A stretch of 64,000 nt of DNA from DATBGO01 sp963840095 (lineage in GTDB: Bacteria; Actinomycetota; Actinomycetes; Streptosporangiales; Streptosporangiaceae): contig CAWIXN010000012.1 in the NCBI GenBank assembly GCA_963840095.1, positions 62,001 through 126,000 of the forward strand, in the 5' to 3' direction. The notes beneath the pieces were generated by a model. The model was not told the origin of the DNA and ran no database searches. It worked only from the letters and a program-made list of their open reading frames with translations. A program made the translations under genes and the position numbers. Below are positions 15,498 through 23,595 of this stretch, in pieces (position 1 is the stretch's first letter; the number at the start of each line of letters is the position of its first letter).

Positions 15498-18400
15498 CTA
15501 CTTGATCGTGTAGGCGTATGGAAGCCCGGCCAACTCGTCGACAGCGATCTGCGCGTACGGCGGGATGTTGTTGAGCAGGTCATCCACGTAGAGCGTGCCC
15601 TTAACCTGGGTGCCCGACGGGCCGGACGGCGTGATCGTGACGTCGATGGTGGCGGTCTGACCCGGGTCGATGGTGACCGGGCTCGCCGTAGTGGCCGGGT
15701 TGATGGAAGCGAGCTCGATGTCGCCGGTCGACGACGTCATCGACGTGTCGAACTGCTTAGCCTGGACCGTCATGGACGAGTTGACAGTGCCAGCCGGCGC
15801 CGGGCCCGGGTACGGTCCGCACTCGGTCGGCGCGACGCCCCAGAAGCCGTTCTGGATGGTGCCGCCGGACGGACTGTAGATCGCCGACTCGGTGGTCGCG
15901 CAGAGCGGCCCGGCTCCTGGGTTGTGGCTGGAGATGTCTGGGTCGCCCTGGAACGGCCCCCAGTCGAACATGATCGGCAGGGACGCGGCCGACGTGGTGC
16001 TGGCGCTGGACGCCTCGGTCGGCACGAACCAGTCCGGCTCGGCGCCGGTGAGCGGCAGGGTCACGCCCGTGATCGGGTCCTGACCGGCCAGCGTGATTCT
16101 GGCCGTCTGGTCGAGCCGCGGGTCGACGAAGAAGTCCTCCGGCGCCTTCCCGTTGTTGGTGATCTTCACCGGGACGGTCACCGGCGCGCCCGCCGCCAGC
16201 TTGGTGCCGGCGCTGTCCGGCAGCCTGGCGGCGCTCACGCTCACGTCGTTGAACACGACGTCGCCGGTATAGGGGTCGGACACCTCATTCCCGACCACCG
16301 GCTCGGTGAACGCCACGATCAGTGTCCAGGTGCCCGCTACCGGGTGGAGGGTGTAGGCGGTCAGCGACAGCGTCTGGGTGCCGCTAGTGCTGTTCTGCCC
16401 GAAGCCGAGCGTGTCACCGTCCGGGCTGACCAGGTATGCGCCCACCGGGTCGTTCGCGTCATTGGCCAGCGATACGTTCGCGGTGATGTTGTTCACCCCG
16501 GCGCGGACGTGGAACTCGTAGTACTCATCCTGGCCTTCGCCGAGATCCCGGCCGTTACCGCCGGTCAGCGTGCCGCTGAACGCGCCACCATTGGCTACGT
16601 CGATCTCGCTGCGCAGCGTCACCGGGATCGAGCTGGTCCCGCCGAGGCCGAGGTTGGAGCTAAATACGATCGAGCCGTCTGCATCGCCTGGTGACGACGG
16701 GGTGGTGGCCGACACGGTCACGGTCTTGCTTTGGCCGGGGGCTAGCAGGAGGGTCGAGGGTGAGGCCGACCCGAACGGAACGAACTGCTCCGTCGCCACC
16801 CGCCACGGGACAGTGCCGTTGGTCCCCTGGTCGGCGGCCACGTCACCGAAGATGACGCCGGTCCACTGGCCCGGGATCGGGTACCGCACATCCACGTTGC
16901 CGTAGTTTCCTGGTCCCTGTGGCAGCGAGTGCGCGGCGAGCCGGCCAATCGGATCGATCAGGATCAGCCGCACCCGGGAATTCAGCCCGACCTCGCAGGC
17001 TTCCTGGAGGCAGTAGCTCGGGTTGCCCGGCCAAGCCAGGGAGGCATCCAGCCGGTCCTGGCCCGGCGCGACGGAGAAGTGGAAGACGCCGTAGTTGTTC
17101 TCAAGGCCCCCGTAGTTGACGAACTGCGGGCTCGTGGCGTCGCTGAGCGTGACGCTGCCGGTCTGCACGTTCCGGTCGGGGCCGATGGCACGGCCGTGGA
17201 TATTCACCAGCTGGGGGACCCCGCCGGCGTTGGTGACCGTGACCGGCCAGCTTTCGGAGGTTCCCGGAGCGTCGGTCGCGTTCAGCTGGCTGGCGGACTT
17301 GAGCAGGGTGGCGCCCACCGGCTTCGGCGAGCCGTCACTGGTGTGGATCGACTCGGCCAGCTGGACGGCCTTGTAGCTGTTCAGCAGGCCAGCGCCCTGC
17401 TCGTCGGCTGGTGTGCCTAGGTCGGTCGCGGTGCTGACCAGGATCTGCTTGACCAGCGCCGGGGTCGGGGTCGCGCCGCCGTGGGTGTTCCGGTAGGCCT
17501 GGATGACTAGCGCCGCGGCACCGGCCACGAACGGGGACGACTCGCTGGTGCCGCCGCTCTCCTCGATGTCCGATGACGCGCCGAGGAAGTTGACGCAGCC
17601 TGCGTAGGTCGGGCTCGCGTCGCAGGAGGCGAAGCTCAGGTCACCGGGAGCGACCAGGCTCACCGTGCCGCCGGTCTCGTCGAACCCGCCCGAGCTGAGT
17701 GAGCTGATGTTGTCGCTCAGCCAGCCGGTGGTCGCGAAGTAGTCCGCCGCAGCGTAGTTGGTCTGGGCGTACATCTGGAATTGCGTCGAGGCGCCGACGG
17801 AGATGAGGTTCGGGTCGGTGGACGGCGAGCCGATCGTGTTGGTCGAGCCAGCGTCGCCGCTGGAGACCGTAACCGTGACACCGGCGGCAACCGCCGCGTC
17901 ATCGAACTGCTTCGTCGCGTCCAGCGCGGTGACGTCGGGGAACGGGTTGGAGCCGAACGACTCGTTGAGCACGTTCACGTGGTCGGTCTCGACCGCGTAG
18001 TTGATGGCCTCAAGGAAGTTGGACTCGGTGGTGTCCTCGAAGGTTCCGAACACGTCGAGCCCGACCAGGCTGGCGCCTGGGGCCACGCCCTCGATCCGGA
18101 TGTTGCATGCGGACGGATCCGGCTGGGCGGAGAAGTTCTGCACGTTGTAGACGTGGATGCCCTGTCCGGCGATCTGGTTGGAGTCGAGGAACGCCTCGTC
18201 ACCGCTGGTGGGCTGACCGGGCCCGTCGCCGGTGAAGTCCTGGTAGTCCGAGAACACCGAGGTGCCGTTGGGCCGGATGAAGTTGACGTTGCTCGGGTCG
18301 ACGCCGTCGGCGATCCAGGCGACCTTCACGCCAGCGCCGGTGATGCCGAGCGAGCGCGCGGTCTGAGCGTTTGGGTTGTCGGAGTCGGTGTGCGTCAGCG

Positions 18401-19034
18401 CAAGCCCCTCAGGGGCCAGCTGCACCTGGCCATTCTTGCCGCAGGCGCCGGGGATCACGTGGGGCGTCAGCGAGGTTGGGGCGGCCGCCGTCCGCTTGGC
18501 CTTCGACGACTTCTTGGCGACCGTTCCCAGCGAGGCGGCCTGGTCGGGCTGCGCGCCGTGGATGGTCACGTCCGGGATGACCTCGGCGACCGAGGAGTTC
18601 GCCTTGAGCCTCGCCTCTTCGCCCGCCGACACCGTGGCGGCGAACGAGTTGACCAGCCGGTAGGCCTCGACGTGCGTCGCGTGCACCTGACGAAGCTCGC
18701 TTATGAGCGGTGCTTGCCTGGCGGCGATCGCCGCGGAGCGCACTGTCGCCGCGTGAGTGCCGACCCGCGCCGCCGCGAGCTGGCTCTTCATGATCACGAT
18801 CACATGCTGATTGACGTTCTTCGACAGCTGAGCGGCCAGCGCGGCCGTCATGGGCTGCTGCGCAGCGCTTCGGGCTTGCGCGACGCCCGGGGCGGCCGGA
18901 GCGGCGGCTGCCGCCGAGGCTGCGACTGACTGGCCGGCCACCAGGGCCGGTACGGTGGCCGCCGCAATGACTAGCGAAGCGGTCCTGGTCTTTACGTGCG
19001 CTCTTCGCGCACCACCCGTCGTGCGTCCTCGCAT
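15498..19034 (-). CDS. Large secreted serine peptidase, S8/S53 superfamily, with sedolisin-like catalytic residues
   Basis: 1178 aa from ATG 19034, which has GAGG upstream; an ATG 96 bp further upstream is an alternative. Domains in order: signal peptide; an I9-like propeptide (HVIVIMKSQ to AEVIPDV); catalytic domain of about 180-530 with the Asp region WIADGVDPSN; then several beta-rich C-terminal domains to residue 1178. The subtilisin His motif HGTHVAG is missing. Instead DEAFLD gives Glu280 and Asp284 with the sedolisin ExxxD spacing, SSGDAG gives Asp394 like the S53 oxyanion Asp, and SGGTSESSP gives Ser497. It is probably exported and self-processed. Substrate unknown. A degraded duplicate lies just upstream. 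Confidence 0.85.
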   Translation of the reverse strand: MRGRTTGGARRAHVKTRTASLVIAAATVPALVAGQSVAASAAAAAPAAPGVAQARSAAQQPMTAALAAQLSKNVNQHVIVIMKSQLAAARVGTHAATVRSAAIAARQAPLISELRQVHATHVEAYRLVNSFAATVSAGEEARLKANSSVAEVIPDVTIHGAQPDQAASLGTVAKKSSKAKRTAAAPTSLTPHVIPGACGKNGQVQLAPEGLALTHTDSDNPNAQTARSLGITGAGVKVAWIADGVDPSNVNFIRPNGTSVFSDYQDFTGDGPGQPTSGDEAFLDSNQIAGQGIHVYNVQNFSAQPDPSACNIRIEGVAPGASLVGLDVFGTFEDTTESNFLEAINYAVETDHVNVLNESFGSNPFPDVTALDATKQFDDAAVAAGVTVTVSSGDAGSTNTIGSPSTDPNLISVGASTQFQMYAQTNYAAADYFATTGWLSDNISSLSSGGFDETGGTVSLVAPGDLSFASCDASPTYAGCVNFLGASSDIEESGGTSESSPFVAGAAALVIQAYRNTHGGATPTPALVKQILVSTATDLGTPADEQGAGLLNSYKAVQLAESIHTSDGSPKPVGATLLKSASQLNATDAPGTSESWPVTVTNAGGVPQLVNIHGRAIGPDRNVQTGSVTLSDATSPQFVNYGGLENNYGVFHFSVAPGQDRLDASLAWPGNPSYCLQEACEVGLNSRVRLILIDPIGRLAAHSLPQGPGNYGNVDVRYPIPGQWTGVIFGDVAADQGTNGTVPWRVATEQFVPFGSASPSTLLLAPGQSKTVTVSATTPSSPGDADGSIVFSSNLGLGGTSSIPVTLRSEIDVANGGAFSGTLTGGNGRDLGEGQDEYYEFHVRAGVNNITANVSLANDANDPVGAYLVSPDGDTLGFGQNSTSGTQTLSLTAYTLHPVAGTWTLIVAFTEPVVGNEVSDPYTGDVVFNDVSVSAARLPDSAGTKLAAGAPVTVPVKITNNGKAPEDFFVDPRLDQTARITLAGQDPITGVTLPLTGAEPDWFVPTEASSASTTSAASLPIMFDWGPFQGDPDISSHNPGAGPLCATTESAIYSPSGGTIQNGFWGVAPTECGPYPGPAPAGTVNSSMTVQAKQFDTSMTSSTGDIELASINPATTASPVTIDPGQTATIDVTITPSGPSGTQVKGTLYVDDLLNNIPPYAQIAVDELAGLPYAYTIK

Positions 19035-19611
19035 GCTCGCCTCATCTCGAGGGCGGCCGTGGGCCGGCCGCTGGTGGCCGTCCCAGCGCGACACCCGGTG
19101 CCCGTGAGCGCGGTGGGACTTTGAAGACATCCAAGCCGGACGCTAGCAGGAAGGGCGGATCTCGAAAATTTCTCCTTGCGTAACATTTACATAACAAACA
19201 CAAATGGGCCCCATAGTCGCTCCGCTAATGGCGGATTGCGGCTCAGCCAGCCCTGCCGCAGGCACGGTGTGTCCGAACCGGGCAGGCGTGACGGCAGTGA
19301 CGCGCCCCGGCCATTCCAGGGCGGTGCCAGCCGGTTCCGGTGCGCAGTCCGCTCCTGTGTGAGGCCAGCGATCCGTGGCGGGCTGGGTGGAGAACGGGTT
19401 CGGCGACAGATATGGCTACGCATTGTCCGGGACCGCGATGCGATGCCCGTTTAAAAGGGAATTGAAAACATTGCGGCAAAACGGGGGGCTGCTTAGGCCG
19501 CGGCAGGGCGGCGCTTTTAGGCTGGCTGAAATAATTACGGGTGGACCATAATTTGGGTCGGCCCGTAACGTTAATCCGCTTAGACTTGCGCCTCCGGCGG
19601 ACTCGCGCCGC
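19035..19611. other. Intergenic region upstream of the large protease
   Basis: Contains the protease promoter region, with an AT-rich stretch (19160-19205, CGAAAATTTCTCC then TAACATTTACATAAC) that has a diverged second copy at 21793-21830 beyond the decayed paralogue. 19430-19600 is also AT-rich. No gene recognised. Confidence 0.6.
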
Positions 19612-19647
19612 TCCCGCCGGGGACTGGTCAGCTGGTCCCCGGCGGGA
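19612..19647. terminator. Stem-loop following the decayed protease copy
   Basis: TCCCGCCGGGGAC pairs with GTCCCCGGCGGGA (13 bp). It is the counterpart of the hairpin after the intact protease; bases differ on both arms but pairing is kept. Confidence 0.75.
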
Positions 19648-19654
19648 CCGGGCG

Positions 19655-20283
19655 CGTTACTTGGTGGTGTAGGTGTTGGGCAGTGCCCCAGCTCGTTGCC
19701 GGATACCTGCCCGAACGGAGGAACGTCGCCGGTCACGTCGTCCACGTACGGGATGCCGCGAACCGTGGTACCCGGCGCGCCCGACGGCCTGATGGTCACC
19801 TTGATGACGGCGGTGTGGCCCGGGCAGATAACGACCGGCGCGAACGGGGTCGCGGGGTTGACCGCGGTCAGCATGGCGTCGCCCCCGGGCGAGGTGACCG
19901 CGGAGTCGAACTCCTTGGTCAGTGCCGTCATCAAGATGCTGGCCGTGCCCGCCGGCGGGACCCGGGTACGGCCCGCGCTCGCTGGGCCCGGCCGACCACT
20001 CGCCTGCCGTGACCGTGCCGCCTGACGGCCGGTAGACGGCGGACTCGCTGTCGGAGCACGGCGGCCCGGGACCACTGCTGGGAGCTGGCCAGGTCCGGAT
20101 CGCCGGCGAACGGGCTGCAGTCGAACATCGCGTCCAGGCGGTCCTGGCCCCTGCGCACCGTGAAGTGGAAGACGCCGTAGTTGTTCTGCAGGCCCTGGTA
20201 GTTCGCGAACTGGGGGCTGGTGGCGTCGTTTGAGGGTGACGCTGCCGGTCTGCACGTCCTGGTCGCGCCCGAGGGCGCGTCCG
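19655..20283 (-). pseudogene. Decayed paralogue of the large protease, 3' fragment
   Basis: In translation it matches the intact protease piece by piece: GRALGRDQDVQTGSVTL, then YGVFHFTVRRGQDRLDA, then a jump of about 1.07 kb of parental sequence to MFDCSPFAGDPDL, then the C-terminal TVRGIPYVDDVTGDVPP. The frame changes repeatedly, so it cannot be translated as one protein. The left end retains the gene-end hairpin. The right end stops at the point corresponding to parental position about 17200, where a 1.26 kb insertion begins. Confidence 0.85.
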
Positions 20284-21545
20284 TAAGATCTTGCGTCATC
20301 CCCGGCCAGCACCGAGGCTCTCTCGCGGGCGGCGTCCCGCACAGCCCGGATCGCCTGAAGCGGCTTCGCGTCAGAGATTCGGGATCTGGTACTGGAGTGC
20401 CACGGCGTTCCAATAGGCGCGGGTGCGCCCTTGGAAGTCGGTTAGCCTGCCGCCGCTTAGCTAAGAACAAAGAAATTATCGAGGGCCGGATCGGGGGTGG
20501 GGTTTCCTGCAGCGTCAGTGGGTCCGGGACCGACGTCCATTAGCTGATTACTGATCGCGAGCGGCGTGTAATCTCCTGCCCAGGTCGCTTCGCAGTAGAC
20601 GGTCACCGCGTTAGGCAGGACGGGCGGTTTGGAACGTGTCGTCGGAGGAACGAGGTCTCCGTCGAGTGAGCTGAGTTGCTTGAAGTAGAGTGAGAAAAGA
20701 GGGTCGCCTGACGCTTAATACTGCAACGGCACTTGCTCGTTCGACAGCTTGACCTGGGGGAACGCGGCTCGTCGCGACCGAGCCGCAGCACGGCAATGGA
20801 CAATGCGCCCGGTAGTGGTGGTGAGCTAGTCTTGGCACGGAACAGGTCATTATGCGCGGATGAACTGGACGACCTTGGCACAGAACGTGATTCGCGAGCC
20901 TGTGATGTGCTGGCCGTCGGCAGGCTCATGCTTGCACAAGAAGCAGGGCAGGCACTCCAACCGGGAGTCCCGCGGCCTGGGACGGGAGGAGGCTAGGACC
21001 AATGACCACTGCAGGAGAAGCCGTCCAGTATTTGCGGTGGAGGAAGGACGTGGCCAACCACGACTATGCCGCTGCCTCCAGCTACCTCAGCATCCGCTTC
21101 GGGGAGAACCGGGCACAGGAGGTGTCGGAGAAACTGCAGAAGCTCCCGGTCATTCAACGCCGCGCCAACGACATCCTGCGGGCCACTGGCCGCGACCCGC
21201 TGCCGCTGTCGGACCCGGGCGTGCTGAGGGACCTGCAGAAGGTGCTGGCTGGAGAGAAGCTGTCCCCGGTTCTCGTAGCGGAGGGGGACATCGCGGACGG
21301 CTACCACCGTGTGTCCCTCGCCTACGCGCTCGACCCTTACGCGGACGTGCCGCTTAAGCTCGGCTAAGAACTCCTAATACCGCAACGGGCCGCATCGGTG
21401 GCAGCAGCAAATGGCAGCAACCACATTGCCCACAGGTGACCGCTACCATCGATGATCACATCAACGGTCATCGATTGGTTGCCGGTTCAGAGTTGCAATA
21501 GCGAACATGTGTCCTGGCCGCACGCATCTACGCCCGGGGCGATCC
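20284..21545. other. 1.26 kb insertion within the decayed protease paralogue
   Basis: The two flanks (19655-20283 and 21546-21790) join at adjacent parental coordinates (about 17200), so this segment interrupted the gene. It contains the 121-aa gene at 21002, a minus-strand end-of-gene-like frame (AYWNAVALQYQIPNL, stop near 20374), similar 16-mers TTAATACTGCAACGGC (20715) and CTAATACCGCAACGGG (21374) flanking the gene, and an ATCGATGA/TCATCGAT inverted repeat (21448-21475). No transposase and no clear target-site duplication were seen. Confidence 0.6.
21002..21367 (+). CDS. Small ParB/Srx-like domain protein of unknown function
   Basis: 121 aa with a good ribosome-binding site (GGGAGGAGG, 11 bp upstream). 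The C-terminal half, DLQKVLAGEKLSPVLVAEGD followed by IADGYHRVSLAY, resembles the ParB-like fold in which a DG(x)HR motif binds nucleotide. The N-terminal half is helical (EAVQYLRWRKDVANHDYAAA). It has no membrane or signal segment. It lies alone in the insertion that broke the protease paralogue and is probably cargo of, or left by, a transfer event. Function not recognised. Confidence 0.6.
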   Translation: MTTAGEAVQYLRWRKDVANHDYAAASSYLSIRFGENRAQEVSEKLQKLPVIQRRANDILRATGRDPLPLSDPGVLRDLQKVLAGEKLSPVLVAEGDIADGYHRVSLAYALDPYADVPLKLG

Positions 21546-21790
21546 AGCTTCACGATCTGCGGGGCCGCGCCGGTGTTGGTGACGGTGACCGGCCAGCGCC
21601 TCACGGTTCCCCGGGGAGCTGACCGCGCTCAGCTGGCTGGCCGACTTGAGCAGCCCGGCGCCGACCCGCGACGGCGAGCTGTCACGGTGTGGATCGACTC
21701 GGCCATCTGGACGGCCTTGTAGCTGTCCAGCAGGCCCGCGCTGGTGAATCCCGCGTCGCCGCTGGAGACGCTCACGACCACTCCGACGGC
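21546..21790 (-). pseudogene. Decayed paralogue of the large protease, 5' fragment
   Basis: Minus-strand translation gives RWPVTVTNTGAAPQIV (intact gene: SWPVTVTNAGGVPQLV), the LKSASQL and AESIHT segments with frameshifts, then a deletion to the VSSGDAG region. At 21793-21830 the promoter-proximal AT-rich motif of the intact gene is also recognisable (CGAAAATTTCACG). The catalytic domain is almost entirely lost. Confidence 0.8.
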
Positions 21791-21921
21791 CATATGGCCG
21801 AAAATTTCACGATACGCAACTTTTGTATGACGACACTATGCGTGTCGGTGAGGCAGCAATTGTGCACGGCCATTGACCGTCCGGGCGGCAGCATCAGGAA
21901 GATCGCGGCCAGGCCCGCACT

Positions 21922-22344
21922 TCATTCGTCAGCTGACCTGCGCAGCCGTTTGATCTGGGCACGGCGCTGCTTTTCGGCCAGCCTACGCTCGACCGCGCCG
22001 CGGCTCGGCCTGGTTGGGCGGCGCGGCCTGCGCGGCGGCGCGGAAGCCTCGGTCAGGACCGCCGATAGCCGGGCTGCCGCAGCCTCCCTGTTGCGCAGCT
22101 GCGAGCGGTTCTCCGACGCCGTCACCGTGAGGACCCCATCGGTCAGGCGATCCGCCAGTGCCCGCAGGGCCCGGTCCTTGACGGCCTGCGGTAGCGCATC
22201 TGAGGCGGCCAGGTCATAGGAGAGCTCGACCCGGCTGTCGGCAGTATTGACTGACTGGCCGCCCGGCCCCGAGGACCTTGAGAACCGCCAGGACAGCTCG
22301 TCCGGCGGGATCTTCGTACCGCGGACGCTGACCTCGAGCGTCAC
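21922..22344 (-). CDS. arfB: Alternative ribosome-rescue factor ArfB (GGQ peptidyl-tRNA hydrolase)
   Basis: 140 aa. FSRSSGPGGQSVNTADSRVEL carries the catalytic GGQ loop of class-I release factor homologues, SQLRNREAAAARL follows, and the basic C-terminal tail (RRPTRPSRGAVERRLAEKQRR) inserts into the mRNA channel of stalled ribosomes. It hydrolyses peptidyl-tRNA on ribosomes lacking a stop codon. GTG 22344 is chosen because GGAG lies six bases upstream and the family starts here; the frame is open for another 84 bp. Confidence 0.9.
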   Translation of the reverse strand: MTLEVSVRGTKIPPDELSWRFSRSSGPGGQSVNTADSRVELSYDLAASDALPQAVKDRALRALADRLTDGVLTVTASENRSQLRNREAAAARLSAVLTEASAPPRRPRRPTRPSRGAVERRLAEKQRRAQIKRLRRSADE

Positions 22345-22627
22345 GCCGGCTCCGGGCAGCAGATGGGCGGTCGTCGACTCACCAAACCTGCCTACCACTT
22401 CGCGGCGCCCGGCGCAGAGCGGGGGCACCAGGCACTAAGCGAGGCAGCCGGCACACTCAAGCTGATGCTGAGCCTGGGCTCCCGGGACTGAGCGAGTTTT
22501 CCCGGGGGGCAGCTGAGGACGCCCGCGGTCAGGCTAGCTGCTGCGGGCCCGGATGGCTTCTTCGTCAGCCGCTTCAGGTCGAAATTGAACGCCGACGGGG
22601 GCAGCCGGCGGTGAGTTCGCTGACTGT

Positions 22628-23470
22628 TCAGGATGCGAAACTCAGCACCACGCTGTCTTCGAGCGGCCGGTAGGCGAGGCGCTTGTACAGGGCGTTGCTG
22701 GTGGGATTGGCCAGGTCGGTGAACAGCACCACCTGCTCGGCCCCTCTCTCAAGCGCGGCCTGACTGACGGCGACCGTGGCCGCCCCGCCGTAACCGCGCC
22801 CGCGCTCGCCCGGCGGCGTATAGACGGGCCCGATCCGGGCGACTCCAGCCGCCGCGCGGGTGAGTCCGGCCATGGCGACGGGGACGCCGCCCGACTCCCA
22901 CAGCATCAGGCCGCCGTAGCTGAGCCGGTCGTCAATCACACCGGCGAAGTGGCCGAGTTCGTCGACCTACCGGCTGAACGCGTCGAACCACGACTCAAGC
23001 AGATCGCGGTCGAGCGCGCTGGCCAGCCGAGAGCCTGGCGGGGAGGGCTCAGGCGGCACGATGACGTCGAGCCTGAAGAGCCGGTTCCGCCGGTGGGTCT
23101 TGGGCTCCGCGCCGGTCAGGTCGTGCCACGCCGTGGCGAACGCCTCCGCAGTGCCCCGCTCGGAGTTGACTCCGGCCACCGGTGTCTGACGGGCGGCGAG
23201 TGCCTCGGCCAGGAGCCTGGCGGGCCGTTTGGGCACCCTGGTGAGCAGCACCGGGAACGGGGGGGTAACCAGGAACGCACCGCCGGTGGCCGCAGCGGGC
23301 GGCCGCCACCAGCCGAAGAGCGGTGGGGCGGTGCTATATGCCGAGCTACCTTGAGCCCGGAGGGTCCCGAGAACACTCAGCAGGACCGTGTGGCGGACCG
23401 GGCGCGCCAGCAGGAAGTCGCAGACCTCGGCGGTGTAGCTGTCGAGATCCTCGGTGAGTGTCCAGACCAT
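22628..23470 (-). pseudogene. GNAT-family acetyltransferase interrupted by an in-frame TAG
   Basis: Two collinear pieces lie in one frame: MVWTLTEDLDSY to ESWFDAFSR, then TAG (22952-22954), then VDELGHFAGVIDDRLSYGG to the end. The second piece has the acetyl-CoA site ARIGPVYTPPGERGRGYGGA and FTDLANPTSNALYKRLAY. The intact protein would be about 280 aa, of the N-terminal-extended GNAT type common in actinomycetes. A single G-to-T change (GAG to TAG) would explain the stop. Either this is a nonsense mutation or a base-call error. It lies 125 bp downstream of the polymerase gene on the same strand. Confidence 0.8.
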
Positions 23471-23595
23471 GCCCCATGCTGGCGGATCCAGGCGACCGCA
23501 AGCTTCATATTTCCGGCGCGGGGCCGACGCCCGCAGGCCGGCGCCCGGCGTCCCATCGGGATGCCGGCCACGGCCCGGCGGGATGCCCGCCGCGG

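Noticed and set aside
20284..21545. Insertion sequence with transposase
   Set aside because: No DDE or serine/tyrosine recombinase motif in any frame, and no clear terminal repeats or target duplication; only an insertion of unknown type is supported.
22952..22954. Programmed recoding (pyrrolysine or readthrough) at the GNAT TAG
   Set aside because: No recoding element is visible and GNAT proteins need no special residue there; nonsense mutation or base error is simpler.
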